This document shows, piece by piece, positions 53,851 through 63,538 of a stretch of 64,000 bases of DNA. Each line of letters opens with the position of its first letter. The stretch's first letter is position 1. The stretch is from contig NZ_JACJSF010000014.1 in assembly GCF_014698035.1 (NCBI RefSeq), positions 62,001 through 126,000 of the forward strand, in the 5' to 3' direction. The notes below the pieces were generated by a model that was given only the letters and a program-made list of their open reading frames with translations, was not told where the DNA came from and made no database searches. The position numbers were made by a program, and so were the translations under genes. This DNA is from Desmonostoc muscorum FACHB-395 (GTDB lineage Bacteria > Cyanobacteriota > Cyanobacteriia > Cyanobacteriales > Nostocaceae).

Positions 53851-55047
53851 CTACTCCCCATTTTCATAGAATTCTATTTTGAGATATTTCTCTACAATCA
53901 TGAGTAATTCAGTGTCGGTAAATGGTTTTGTTAAATAATCTGTTGCCCCGACCATACTAGCTTTGACTCGATCAATAAATCCATCTTTACCAGTAAGCAT
54001 GATAATCGGTGTGAGCCGAAATGCTGTGGAATGTCGCAACATGGCGCAAACCTCGTACCCCTCCAATTCCAACATAGCGATGTCGCACAAAATTAAATCC
54101 GGTTTGAGTTGAAAAACCAGACTCAGTGCTTCTAAGGGATTGGTGAGAGCGATCGCTTCATAGCCTTGTGGTTGTAAGATCGAATTTATAGTCTCACCGA
54201 TGGCGATCGCATCGTCAATACATACTATCCGCCCCCTGTGTTTTCCCTTCAATTCCCAGTTCTCATTGTGGGTATCTGGTTTAGTTGTGGCTGAATATAC
54301 TAGTTGGAGCCAACTCTGTTGCACATAAGGATATATTGCCTTAGCAACTGTCAAAATATCTCGGTTGAGATAGCGAGCCAGTTGACGCAAGGATGTTTTA
54401 CCATCAGCCCAATGTTGTAATTTCTCTACAGTTGCTTCTGGTAGCGATGATTGTAGCTGAACTTTGTCAGATAGCACTGGCAATTGTTCGGGAGACTGAA
54501 TGTGCGGATAGAGTTCTTTCCACTCTTGCACCTGCTTCGTAATTTTTGTAACAAATGGAGCAATCTCGAAAGTGTTTAATTGTGGGGCAAGTGCCGCACC
54601 CTGATGGAAAATGAAGTTCCCTTGGTGTAAACTCAGCAGATCAAAGAGAGTTTCATGCACCAAGCCGTGAATGATACTACCAGCTATCTTGGGGTTGATA
54701 ATATTTCGCTCCAAAAGTGCCCACAGATAGGCATACTCTGGTGAGTCGGTTGATGGTAGAGAGGCTATCTGTTTGTCGGTGAGTCGCATCTCGACTCGAT
54801 AATGACGTAAATAATCGTTAATTCTGGATAAATTACTCTCACCTTCTCGGCAATAGATAATTTGACCATTGAGGAAAAAGACGAACCAAGACTGTTGTTT
54901 GGGGCGATAAATGTTTGCTCCCTCTCCACTCAGCTTGTTGTTATGGTGAGAGCTATGAGCTTCTACCCATAGTTGTCCAGTTCGCTGTCCCAACGCAATC
55001 AATTGCAGGATACTGCAAATATCAATTTCACTTAAATTTCCCTGCAT
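53851..55047 (-). CDS. hmpA: PATAN-domain response regulator HmpA
   Basis: 398 residues. The N-terminal PATAN/DUF4388-like region (QGNLSEIDICSILQLIALGQ, then TGQLWVEAH) runs to about 270. A C-terminal receiver follows with RIVCIDDAIAIGETI, the phospho-acceptor Asp in LILCDIAMLELEGYEVC and Lys in YLTKPFTDTEL. PATAN-receiver proteins in cyanobacteria bind type IV pilus motor parts and steer motility (PixG/PixE type). It is the first gene of hmpABCDE and diverges from hmpF. Confidence 0.92.
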   Translation of the reverse strand: MQGNLSEIDICSILQLIALGQRTGQLWVEAHSSHHNNKLSGEGANIYRPKQQSWFVFFLNGQIIYCREGESNLSRINDYLRHYRVEMRLTDKQIASLPSTDSPEYAYLWALLERNIINPKIAGSIIHGLVHETLFDLLSLHQGNFIFHQGAALAPQLNTFEIAPFVTKITKQVQEWKELYPHIQSPEQLPVLSDKVQLQSSLPEATVEKLQHWADGKTSLRQLARYLNRDILTVAKAIYPYVQQSWLQLVYSATTKPDTHNENWELKGKHRGRIVCIDDAIAIGETINSILQPQGYEAIALTNPLEALSLVFQLKPDLILCDIAMLELEGYEVCAMLRHSTAFRLTPIIMLTGKDGFIDRVKASMVGATDYLTKPFTDTELLMIVEKYLKIEFYENGE

Positions 55048-55456
55048 TTACCTAAAAAGTACTCCTTGTAATGCCGTTAAATATTATTTTTGAATTGTGT
55101 CCTGCAATTTTTCCATTTTTAGAGCAGGTAGTTTAAGTATTGATTATGGAGTATTGGCAAGATTTTTACCCTTCTCCTTGTTGGCATTAGGGAATAGATT
55201 CAACTATAAACCTTAATCTTTCGTAATACACTTTGACAAAGCTAGTGTTAACACGGAAGTCATCATCACTGTCATCAGTACAAAATATAAAGGCGTGACC
55301 AAATCGCTTTTATTAATATCAAGGCGTAATATATTGCGTCTATAGTTTTGTCTGTCTTGTTTTCCTAAACCTGGGTTCAGGGAGACAAGTTAACAGAATT
55401 ATTTAAGGTATATCTCAAAACACGAACTTTAAGTGCATCAATAAAGGACTAACGGT
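55048..55456. promoter_or_regulatory. Divergent hmpA-hmpF promoter region
   Basis: 409 bases between genes read outward, so it must hold the promoters of hmpABCDE and hmpF, which in Nostoc punctiforme are switched on during hormogonium development. AAAGGACT before the hmpF GTG is its ribosome binding site. I cannot mark promoter boxes with confidence. Confidence 0.55.
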
Positions 55457-57217
55457 GTGCTGTATTTAGCAGAAGTACAAAAACAGAAAGGTGGTTTACT
55501 CAGTGGCAGCGGCAAAACTGAATTGAAACTGCTAGCTTGTCAGCGAACTGACCAGAATTGGAGTACTGTGTCGGAAGAAGTGATTGCTGCTGAGGACGCA
55601 AGCAAATTAAATGATGGCGCTTTGGTACTGGTTGAACTGAATCCAAATCGTCAAGTGCAGCGAATTCAAGAAGCAGGGCGGCCACTAGTCAATATTTTGC
55701 AGAATTTTTCCCGCCAATTGGAGAAATTTAAGCTCAAGGAAGATGAAATCGATCAGTGGAAACAGTCGTTAACGTTTCAGGCGCAAGAGTTGAATCGCCG
55801 TGAAATGGATATGGAAGTACGCTCAGAACAGTTGCAAAACATGGAAGAGGAGTTGCAACAACTAGAGCAGCAAAAACAAGAAGTTGACACATCCCACCAG
55901 GAAATTGAACGGTTAAAAACAGAAGTTGAACGCAACCGCCTAGAATTGGAAGGCGCTTGGGAACATTTGCGGGGTGAGCAGCGCCGTCTAGAGGAACGTC
56001 AAGCAGATTTTAAACAGGGGACGGTTTTGGATGAAGAGCAAAGTCGGGTAATGAGTGAGTTACTCGATCGCTTATCTAGTCGCGTAGCTCCCACAGAAAC
56101 AGTCAGGGAACACCTGCATCTGGCTTTTGAATTCGTGGAAAAGCAGCAAGCGACTCTAAACCCGCACTGGCAAAAACTAGAAGAACAAAAAACAGCGATC
56201 GCACAACAGCAAGAAGAAGTGGAGCGGTTGTCACAAACATTTAGCGATCGTCAAAATGCATTGCAAGAAGCACAAAATACTCTAGTTCAGCAAACAGCCC
56301 AGTTGCAAATAAATACAGCTGACCTGACTAGCAAGCAAGAGTATGCCCGGATAATCAAAGAGCAGTTACGAAATGCTGAAGAGTTATATCAACAAATTCA
56401 CTCTATAGCTGCAACGTCTAGTGATGTAGTTCTCGGTCAGCAAGCTAATGTGGAAGCTTTGGATAAAATGCCTTTAGAAGAACTACAAAAGATAGTCCAA
56501 GACTTGCAGCATAAACTGGAAATAGATGCTACCTTTGTTCACGATCAAGAACAAGAACTGGAATATAAACAAGAAGCTATAGAAGAGCTGCAAAATAAAT
56601 TAAGCCAAGCATCTGACCAAGATCACATCAATTTGGAACTGGAATTAACAGATGAAAAAGACCTCTATCAGATGCTAAACTCCAGTTTGGTGGGACAACG
56701 CCGCAATATGTTACAGCATCAGAAGTTTCTCAAGCAACACCAAGCTGTATTGCTACGGCGACAAGGACATACTGTTGTTGAGGAAGAAGAGGGTAATAAA
56801 GTCAATTTAGAACCGGTTCTGTTACAAATTGAAACCCAGCGACAACAGTATTCCCAAGAAATCCAAAAGCTAGAACGTGAAATCGATCAAATCCGTTCTG
56901 GTGTTGAGCTAAATCAGGGAATGATTGACAATCAAACCCACGATTTGGATGAAAAGCGCCAAGAACTAAAAGCGATCGAAGAAAATTTGCTTTCCCTGCG
57001 AAGAACAACTGCTGAATGTTGTGGTCGAGTAAATCTTTATCAAGAAGCACTACAACCAATTCAGGATTCTCTTGATGGCTTACGGCAAAAGCTGCAAGGA
57101 ATTGCAGAATCTTTGGATAAATTCCAGGAAACTGGCGATCATCAAGTCCAAGCAATCGCCCAGTTGCGCCACACTCTCCAAGGTTTAATGCCTCAGCCAG
57201 AATTATTAGCGTCTTAA
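55457..57217 (+). CDS. hmpF: Coiled-coil motility protein HmpF
   Basis: 586 residues from a GTG start. A small globular N-terminus (MLYLAEVQKQKGGLLSGSGK, then LKLLACQRTDQNWSTVSEE) comes first. Almost continuous coiled coil follows from about 85 to 560 (EELQQLEQQKQEVDTSHQEI; LEEQKTAIAQQQEEVERLSQ). HmpF is a cyanobacterium-specific filament-like protein that localises at cell poles with the type IV pili and is needed for pilus activation and hormogonium motility. Its place next to and divergent from hmpABCDE is the arrangement known in Nostoc punctiforme. Confidence 0.9.
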   Translation: MLYLAEVQKQKGGLLSGSGKTELKLLACQRTDQNWSTVSEEVIAAEDASKLNDGALVLVELNPNRQVQRIQEAGRPLVNILQNFSRQLEKFKLKEDEIDQWKQSLTFQAQELNRREMDMEVRSEQLQNMEEELQQLEQQKQEVDTSHQEIERLKTEVERNRLELEGAWEHLRGEQRRLEERQADFKQGTVLDEEQSRVMSELLDRLSSRVAPTETVREHLHLAFEFVEKQQATLNPHWQKLEEQKTAIAQQQEEVERLSQTFSDRQNALQEAQNTLVQQTAQLQINTADLTSKQEYARIIKEQLRNAEELYQQIHSIAATSSDVVLGQQANVEALDKMPLEELQKIVQDLQHKLEIDATFVHDQEQELEYKQEAIEELQNKLSQASDQDHINLELELTDEKDLYQMLNSSLVGQRRNMLQHQKFLKQHQAVLLRRQGHTVVEEEEGNKVNLEPVLLQIETQRQQYSQEIQKLEREIDQIRSGVELNQGMIDNQTHDLDEKRQELKAIEENLLSLRRTTAECCGRVNLYQEALQPIQDSLDGLRQKLQGIAESLDKFQETGDHQVQAIAQLRHTLQGLMPQPELLAS

Positions 57218-57243
57218 TAAGTTAGGAGTGATGAATTAAAGAT

Positions 57244-57331
57244 TAGACATCTCCGAAAAAGTAGAGACGTAGCAATGCTACGTCTCTACAAGGTTTCTGA
57301 GTAACGTATATTTAATTTCTGGAGATGTCTA
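57244..57331. mobile_element. Complete MITE-like palindromic element
   Basis: 88 bases bounded by 11-base perfect inverted ends, TAGACATCTCC and GGAGATGTCTA, which include a possible TA target duplication. The centre is a perfect palindrome, GTAGAGACGTAGCA-A-TGCTACGTCTCTAC. A degraded copy lies at 11889-11960. No coding capacity; it would need a transposase in trans (TA-specific, such as IS630/Tc1). Confidence 0.75.
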
Positions 57332-57345
57332 TTTTTAACTCCGAA

Positions 57346-58332
57346 CTATTTTAAATAAATCCAGTCACCTTCTACTTGAGCGATCGCACCACCAGGAAAT
57401 GGATCGGTTTGCGAACGGTTTGGCGCTGTAATTAAAGCCGTTAATTTCTCAATGTGTTCAAAACTCGCTGCATCAGTAAGTATTTGCTGCAACACCTGAC
57501 GCATCACGCGACGTTGCAGTGCCAATGGTGCTTTCTGCAATACCCGACGATTTAAGCGTAAGGGAATAAGGGAATCTTCATCATCCCCTATGCCCAAAGC
57601 CTTTTCCCGCAACTGCTGGGCAGCTTTTTCGAGATATTCTACTTCTGCTTGGAGAAGTTCTGCTGTTTGAGCTAAGGCTGATTCTACTTGGGGATTGAAA
57701 TTTCCCTGTAAATATGGTAATAACTCTTGGCGAATGCGGTTGCGGGCATATTGCAAATCTTGATTAGTGGAATCTTCCCAAATTGGCAATTTAAAATCTT
57801 GACAAAATTGCTCTGTTTGTATTCGAGTGACTTCTAAAAGTGGGCGCACTAGCATAATGCCTGTAGTCAGAGGGCGTTGCCAAGTCAGGGCTTGTAAACC
57901 ATCAGCACCAGTACCCCGAATTAAGTTGTAGAGGAGAGTTTCGGCGCGATCGCTGGCGGTGTGTCCTGTAACTATATACTGATAATTGTTCGACTGAGCG
58001 ATCGCATTTAAAGCTTGATAGCGCCAATCGCGTGCAGCAGCCTCACTATTTATAGGTTCGTTCGCCGTTTCTAAATAAAAAGATATACCCCAAGTTTCAG
58101 CTAGGTTTTCAACGTGATGAGCATTAGCTTGAGAGTCAGAACGCCAACGATGGTCGCAGTGAGCAATACCTAAATACCATCCCCATTTGGATTGTAAATC
58201 TAAAAGTAATTTTATTAAACACAAAGAATCTTGTCCGCCGGAGACAGCGATTAATAGTCGCTGGTTGCGCTCAAACAAGTGGCGCGATCGGATGGTGCGA
58301 TGTATTTTTGCGTGTAGAGGAGTCCATACCAT
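57346..58332 (-). CDS. tilS: tRNA(Ile)-lysidine synthase
   Basis: About 328 residues from ATG 58332. The PP-loop is RLLIAVSGGQDSLCLIKLLL; then LGIAHCDHRWRSDSQ, IVTGHTASDRAETLLYNLIRG and the DxTN-containing LPIWEDSTNQDLQYARNRIR follow, all TilS signatures. It changes the anticodon C34 of the AUA-reading tRNA to lysidine. An in-frame ATG at 58359 would add nine residues. The C-terminal part is short, as in other cyanobacterial TilS. Confidence 0.94.
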   Translation of the reverse strand: MVWTPLHAKIHRTIRSRHLFERNQRLLIAVSGGQDSLCLIKLLLDLQSKWGWYLGIAHCDHRWRSDSQANAHHVENLAETWGISFYLETANEPINSEAAARDWRYQALNAIAQSNNYQYIVTGHTASDRAETLLYNLIRGTGADGLQALTWQRPLTTGIMLVRPLLEVTRIQTEQFCQDFKLPIWEDSTNQDLQYARNRIRQELLPYLQGNFNPQVESALAQTAELLQAEVEYLEKAAQQLREKALGIGDDEDSLIPLRLNRRVLQKAPLALQRRVMRQVLQQILTDAASFEHIEKLTALITAPNRSQTDPFPGGAIAQVEGDWIYLK

Positions 58333-58407
58333 TTTGGATTTTTTAGCGCCGACGGACACAGATAATTGTCTCTTATATCACGTGCATCGACAATTACGAT
58401 TTGGGTA

Positions 58408-58761
58408 TTAATTTTCACCTTCCTTGAGTTGCTGACGAAGGTCATCGAGCGGAGAACTTTCTGGATTGATATCTAAGCGATTATTTTCTTGTTTTTCTTC
58501 AATTTCAGTTTCATCAGGGCAAAATTCTAGGCGGACTCTAATTTTACCTCTCCGCCATTGTTGACCAGGTATTAAAACATAACATTCAAATCCTTCGTCA
58601 AAGACTCTTGAACCTGATGAGGTACAGTGCTTTTCCCAAATTTTTTTTACTTCCTTTAAAAGCTGAAAGACTATTTGAGTGCGGGGTAAATTTTCAAACG
58701 CTTCTTGGTGAAAATGCACAACATCTTTTTCAGGATTTAGAGGTTCCCATTCATCATTCAT
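58408..58761 (-). CDS. KGK-domain protein, copy 1
   Basis: About 117 residues from ATG 58761, chosen because AGGAGC lies before it. The KGK-family core is present in variant form: FECYVLIPGQQWRRGKIRVR, then LEFCPDE. The start is LNPEKDVVHFHQEAF-like and the end SSPLDDLRQQLKEGE matches copy 2. These small cyanobacterial proteins have no known function. Both copies lie on the minus strand 292 bases apart. Confidence 0.75.
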   Translation of the reverse strand: MNDEWEPLNPEKDVVHFHQEAFENLPRTQIVFQLLKEVKKIWEKHCTSSGSRVFDEGFECYVLIPGQQWRRGKIRVRLEFCPDETEIEEKQENNRLDINPESSPLDDLRQQLKEGEN

Positions 58762-59052
58762 AAATCTTGCTCCTGTAACTAAATCTATAGTTCCCAGGAG
58801 AGACAAATTAATTATAAATCCTCATAGTTTTGGGATTTGGCTTGCAGCTACAACTTCTTTAAGAGCTAGTTCTAGTTCGGGGAAATTCGTAGAGATAATT
58901 CGGTCATTGCGCGTAAATTTTTGGACTTAGTATCGGTTTTCAAGCAATAGTTAGTTTTTTAACTGGAGTCTGAACCATATTGTTCATCTTCTAAAAAAGG
59001 ACTTATAACTATTTGTAATTGATAATTAAATTATCAATTACAACAAATAATT

Positions 59053-59361
59053 TTATTTTTCTACTTGTTTGAGCTTTTGAAAAATCTCATCAAGCGGGGA
59101 CTCAGATTCATCAGGACAAAATTCTAAAGCAAGTCTAACTTTTCCTTTTTTCCATCCCTGAGTACTAAATTGCAAAACTTCACAATTTAATCCTTGGGTA
59201 TACAAATTTACTTCGTCTGTTTCTTCCGCTCCAATATATTCCTTAATTGCGGTAATCAAATCACGGACTTTAAAAGTTTTAGCAATATTTAATTTATTAA
59301 AGGTGTCTGGTTCTATAGACACAACTTCATCGTGATTAAGTCTCTCAAATCCATCTTCCAT
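59053..59361 (-). CDS. KGK-domain protein, copy 2
   Basis: 102 residues with the family name motif: FSTQGWKKGKVRLALEFCPD. The N-terminus is LNHDEVVSIEPDTFNKLNIA and the end SPLDEIFQKLKQVEK. It is a paralogue of the gene at 58408-58761; the pair looks like an old tandem duplication. No signal peptide or membrane segment. Function unknown. Confidence 0.78.
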   Translation of the reverse strand: MEDGFERLNHDEVVSIEPDTFNKLNIAKTFKVRDLITAIKEYIGAEETDEVNLYTQGLNCEVLQFSTQGWKKGKVRLALEFCPDESESPLDEIFQKLKQVEK

Positions 59362-59497
59362 AAAAATGTCCTATCACTAAATCTATATTTTCCAGTGATA
59401 TAACAGTTCATCCGAAATAATTCCCAAGAGATAATAGTAAATTTAAATCTCCTCCTTTCTCCCTCTCCGTTGCTGGAGAGGGTTAGGGGTGAGGTTA

Positions 59498-60559
59498 TTA
59501 AAAAAACCAGCCGTAAGAATGCAAACCTTTACCCAAAAGATTCACACCGAGATAGCAAATCCAAACAACAACAAAGCCAGTGGCAGCTAAAATTGCGGGA
59601 CGGCGGCCTTGCCAACCGCGAGTGATTCGGGCGTGGAGATAGGCGGCGAACACCAACCAGGTGATTAATGCCCAAGTTTCTTTAGGGTCCCAACTCCAGT
59701 AAGAACCCCAAGCTTCGTTAGCCCAAACGCCACCGGCAATAATGCCAATTGTCAACAAGGGAAATCCGAGTCCGATGATGCGATAGCTGATGTTATCGAG
59801 GGTTTCGGCAAGGCTAAGGCGCTGAGGTGAAAGAGGTTCGGCTGATGCTACGGTTTGAGGTTCAGAAGTAGTTACTAAATTCAAAACGGCTGTGTTAGCG
59901 TTACCGTTGCCGTTGCTACTACTTTCAAAACGAGCAAAGCCGTTATTTTCAGCAGAAGGGGCTGGTGGTTGAGAAATTAGTTCAGCTGCTTTGTGCAAGC
60001 GGTAGCCGTTGCTGCGATAGCCACCAGTACCGACAGAACTACCTTGTAGTTGGATGTTTTGACCGCGAGTGACAATCAGAAAAGCGATCGCTAATAATGC
60101 ACCCACCATCAAAGCAGAATAACTCAACATCATGACGCTGACATGCATCATCAGCCAATTTGACTTCAAGGCAGGTACTAGGGGTTCTGACGCTTGCATC
60201 TGGGATGGTAATGTCATCGTCGCAAAAGCAGCAATCAACATCGCCACCGGAGCTGTAACAACTCCTACTAAGCGGCTACGGCTACTACTTTCAGCAATTA
60301 GATGGACAGTGGTAATTCCCCAAGTTAAGAAAAACAGGGATTCATAGAGATTACTTAGGGGAAAGTAACCAGCTTCTATCCATCTTGCCCCTAGTAGAGT
60401 CGCCATGCACAAATTAGCGATCGCCATCCCATCTGTCCCCAAAGCGGCTAGATAAGGCAGATTCGGAAAAGCCGCTCCTCCCCAATACACCAGCATTGTT
60501 AGGAATAATATGGCAAAGGAGGCATTGTCCAGCCAGTTCTGGAGTACAACCAGATTCAT
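59498..60559 (-). CDS. ccsA: Cytochrome c biogenesis protein CcsA (system II; CcsB/ResC in another naming)
   Basis: 353 residues with about eight membrane helices. The heme-handling WWD domain is present: [20 protein letters not shown]. Conserved histidines are in [19 protein letters not shown] and in [17 protein letters not shown], and the end is [19 protein letters not shown]. It carries heme across the membrane and joins it to apocytochromes c (for example cytochromes f and c6) with Ccs1. A poorly conserved, Ser/Asn-rich loop lies at about 170-235. It is a single gene; ccs1 is not in the window. Confidence 0.93.
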   Translation of the reverse strand: MNLVVLQNWLDNASFAILFLTMLVYWGGAAFPNLPYLAALGTDGMAIANLCMATLLGARWIEAGYFPLSNLYESLFFLTWGITTVHLIAESSSRSRLVGVVTAPVAMLIAAFATMTLPSQMQASEPLVPALKSNWLMMHVSVMMLSYSALMVGALLAIAFLIVTRGQNIQLQGSSVGTGGYRSNGYRLHKAAELISQPPAPSAENNGFARFESSSNGNGNANTAVLNLVTTSEPQTVASAEPLSPQRLSLAETLDNISYRIIGLGFPLLTIGIIAGGVWANEAWGSYWSWDPKETWALITWLVFAAYLHARITRGWQGRRPAILAATGFVVVWICYLGVNLLGKGLHSYGWFF

Positions 60560-60639
60560 AAAGTGTTCTCTCCGTGGATGATTTAAAATATGGATTCTGA
60601 CTGTTCTGATCCTATATGTTTACAGGGTTATGGGATAGG

Positions 60640-60771
60640 GGAATTGGAAATTGGGAATTGGGAATTGGGAATTGGGCATTGGGGACAAGGGGTGAGAACT
60701 TGAAACAAGTCTTTCCCCTTGTCCCCTTGTCCCCTTGTCCCCCTGCCCTCTGCCTCATGCCCCCTGCTCTC
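60640..60771. repeat. GC-rich inverted-repeat element, copy 2
   Basis: TTGGGAA heptamers, then GGGGACAAGGGG, a spacer and CCCCTTGTCCCC with more CCCCTTGT units. The spacer is the reverse complement of that in copy 1 (2971-3105), so the same element sits here in the other orientation. It ends exactly where the DUF3352 gene ends. Confidence 0.75.
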
Positions 60772-62538
60772 TTATCTAGAAGAGTTGCTATTATTGCTTT
60801 CTGGACTAGGCAAGGGAGTCGTATTACTAACTTTTTTGAGTGCTATAAAAATGTCGTAGAGGTTACTACGACTGTCGCTGACAGCAGATGTCATCCCAAT
60901 TGAGCGTGTTGCAGCTAGCAAAGTTTGTTGATTGGGAATTAGAGTTGGCAAAGGGAAATTGTTCACAGTTCGTTCCACATCCAGAAAAAATTGACCATTT
61001 GTTGGATTTGGTTCTGTAGGAACTGTTTGTTGGAATGGGATCGTGCTAGCTAGTGTGTTGTTGGGCTTGGGAACAATTTTATCAGTGATGGGAGCGCCCA
61101 CTACTAAAAAGGCGACATCTCCATCTAACCAACCGTGGGTGGCAGTTAAAGTACCATAAGGTGAAACCCAGTTGACAACAGGTTGCCCTGCAACTTTTGC
61201 AGGTTGCACTTGGAACTGGTATTGATTTCTCATCACATCATCCAATTGTTTTATGGATGCTTCGGCTGAATTGCGTAGGCTTTGCCCGCCGGCATTGCTG
61301 GCCTGTACCATGAACACCAAACCCGCACGAAAATCGTTTGGTGAACCTTCTTTGGGAGTATTAGGAATCACTGATAAGGAAAACTCGCCTTTCATCCAAC
61401 TGAGCAAATCCTTATCTAAATCTAGAGTGGTAAGAGATTTTATCCCACCTTTGAGTTGTTCTGGTGCGATCGGTGAGAGGGGATTTCCTTGAGATGTTAA
61501 AACGTAATCTCCCCATAACCTTTGTAAGTTTCCTCCCGAAAGCATCATTAAGGTTTCTGCTGGTACGCGACTTTGCATTTTCCCAGCTTTATTTTCCACT
61601 GCCAGCACACGTTGACTATTAGGATTTAACCAAGAAACGCCCTTGAAGCGGATTCCTTCTGCCTCTAAAGTCATTGTCCCTGCTAAACCTTGGTTATTTT
61701 GCAGTTGAGCTAAAACTTGAGCGGGTAAAGGGCGGTTTGGAGAAGCTGCGGCTATTTTAGCTGCTGTTGGCACATTGACGTAAAACTGGCCAAAGCGTTG
61801 GTAATTGGCAATTTTAGGAAAATTCTCCGCAAAGCCCCCTATTGTTGCTAGGGATGTTTGATTTTTGTAGGCATCGATCGCTCGTTCTGTGGCTTTAGGA
61901 CTATCAGTTATGACTAAAAAACGCCCATCTATTAATGCTGCTGATAAGTTTTCCCCTGTCTGTCCCTCACTTTGTTTGATGGCGATCCCTTGATAAATAC
62001 GGTCAATCCATTTGCCTTGTTTAAGGGTTTTGGGTTGTGCCAAAATGTTTTTGGCGATTTCTGGATTTTTTACTGGTAATACCATTACCATCGACTGCTG
62101 ATCGCTGGCAGCATCTTCATTAGTGGTAACTGGTTTGGGTACAGCTTTGCTTGCTGTTGCTGGGGCAAGAATTGCGATTGTAACGTCATTGCCTACCCAA
62201 GGGGCGATATCTTTCTGGAAGTCGTAACCATTATTAGTGAGAAAGCGATCGCGCAATTCTACTAAATTTCTGTCCAGTTCTGCTTGGGTTTCTTTTGTCC
62301 CAAACTCCCGCAATTTCTGCCATTGCTGGGGATCTGTGGTCAGAGAAACCGCAAACAGTGCATCACCAGGAATAATATTTGCACCTACGAGCAAATCACT
62401 GGAAGATATTTGTCTCTGGCTTAACAACCAGTATGCGACACTCCCTGCACCAATTAATAGCCCAGCAGCTGAGAGCGTCAGCACCAGAGAGGGTTTCTTA
62501 TTTTTCTTCATTGGAACAGACACAAGAGGCGGTGCCAT
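60772..62538 (-). CDS. DUF3352 family membrane-anchored protein
   Basis: 588 residues. One membrane helix near the N-terminus (SLVLTLSAAGLLIGAGSVAYW, about 17-38) anchors a large outside domain. The family pattern LLVGANIIPGDALFAVSLTT, ELRDRFLTNNGYDFQKDIAP and WVGNDVTIAILAPA marks DUF3352, common in cyanobacteria and of unknown function. Two similar halves are suggested by the repeated PGD/PAETLMMLSGG type strand. The start could also be the Met at 62511. It stands alone. Confidence 0.8.
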   Translation of the reverse strand: MAPPLVSVPMKKNKKPSLVLTLSAAGLLIGAGSVAYWLLSQRQISSSDLLVGANIIPGDALFAVSLTTDPQQWQKLREFGTKETQAELDRNLVELRDRFLTNNGYDFQKDIAPWVGNDVTIAILAPATASKAVPKPVTTNEDAASDQQSMVMVLPVKNPEIAKNILAQPKTLKQGKWIDRIYQGIAIKQSEGQTGENLSAALIDGRFLVITDSPKATERAIDAYKNQTSLATIGGFAENFPKIANYQRFGQFYVNVPTAAKIAAASPNRPLPAQVLAQLQNNQGLAGTMTLEAEGIRFKGVSWLNPNSQRVLAVENKAGKMQSRVPAETLMMLSGGNLQRLWGDYVLTSQGNPLSPIAPEQLKGGIKSLTTLDLDKDLLSWMKGEFSLSVIPNTPKEGSPNDFRAGLVFMVQASNAGGQSLRNSAEASIKQLDDVMRNQYQFQVQPAKVAGQPVVNWVSPYGTLTATHGWLDGDVAFLVVGAPITDKIVPKPNNTLASTIPFQQTVPTEPNPTNGQFFLDVERTVNNFPLPTLIPNQQTLLAATRSIGMTSAVSDSRSNLYDIFIALKKVSNTTPLPSPESNNSNSSR

Positions 62539-62943
62539 CGAAACCTATACCTTATACTTGCAAACTTATTACTTGCTTGATTAGTTAAGTACACCAACTG
62601 GTTTAACCATTCTTTAGGACAGCTAATTAGATTAAATTTTCCACCCTAAATGTTGATGATACTTCGGTAATCAATCTTCCCTAGTCTTTCAAAAGCTGTG
62701 TTTTTGATTCAGTTATCATTTTTAACACGCTTTGTTGAATTTCGTAGGACGTTTCGCTCAGATTAATGCCTCATTCGGAGATTTCCGCAAGTAAATCTGT
62801 GATTCCAAGCAATTAGAGAATATAACTAACTGGGCAAAGCTGCAAGTGAATTTAAGCTATTTGGCTTTGCTCGGTAGCGATCGCCTACGATGGGTGGATA
62901 CGCCATCGCACTACATAATGACTGCAATATTTTTTGGGACAAC
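62539..62943. other. Gene-free region with a dispersed repeat
   Basis: 405 bases. A HIP1-containing repeat, GGTAGCGATCGCCTACGATG, with ATACGCCATCGCACTACATA lies at 62873-62920. Upstream of it is the DUF3352 promoter region. No gene is seen. Confidence 0.45.
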
Positions 62944-63507
62944 CTATAATTGCAACTCAAATCCAGGTAATATATCCTCTCCAGAAACAATCGCCGGCAT
63001 TTGCACAACTTCTACAGCTTTCAAAAGTCGGTAAATTTCAACTTGACGATCTTGAGGATTAATCAGCCAACCCAAACGCAGACCATTTTTGATATATTCC
63101 TGCATTTTCTCTTGAATCTGTGACAGCCGATCTGTCTCCGATCGCAGTTCAATCACAAAGTCGGGTACAAGTGGCGGAAATTTTTTTCGTTGTTCTGGTG
63201 TTAAAGCTTCCCAGCGCTCCAATTTTACCCAAGCAGCATCAGGAGAACGTTTTGCACCATTTGGAAGTATAAAGATAGTTGAAGAACTAAAAACTTTCCC
63301 TAATTTAGCTTGACGATTCCAAATTTCTAAATCGGCGATCAGTCCAGCTTCTTGATTTCCGCTTTCTCCGCCGACTGGTGGCATAATTATTAATTCTCCG
63401 GCTGCATTCATCTCTAGGCTTAAATCACGATTGGCAACACACAATTGATAAAATTGCTCATCGCTTAAATGAGCAATCGGTTCTAGATTTAGCACAACAG
63501 TATTCAT
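62944..63507 (-). CDS. Uma2 family (DUF820) endonuclease-like protein, copy 1
   Basis: 187 residues from ATG 63507, chosen because GAGGAAAG lies before it; the longer frame to 63597 overlaps the neighbour. The PD-(D/E)XK-like fold of the Uma2 family is seen in LIIMPPVGGESGNQEAGLIA, RSPDAAWVKLERW and VPDFVIELRSETDRL, then KMQEYIKNGLRLGWLINPQD. The family is hugely expanded in cyanobacteria and its role is not established; a link to transposons or DNA cleavage is supposed. It follows the next Uma2 gene by 31 bases. Confidence 0.83.
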   Translation of the reverse strand: MNTVVLNLEPIAHLSDEQFYQLCVANRDLSLEMNAAGELIIMPPVGGESGNQEAGLIADLEIWNRQAKLGKVFSSSTIFILPNGAKRSPDAAWVKLERWEALTPEQRKKFPPLVPDFVIELRSETDRLSQIQEKMQEYIKNGLRLGWLINPQDRQVEIYRLLKAVEVVQMPAIVSGEDILPGFELQL

Positions 63508-63538
63508 TAAATCTTTCCTCGTGTCTTTGTTGCTAACA

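Noticed and set aside
59460-59495. CCTCTCC / GGAGAGG hairpin as a terminator of ccsA.
   Set aside because: It has no T-run and belongs to a common dispersed repeat type; function cannot be supported.
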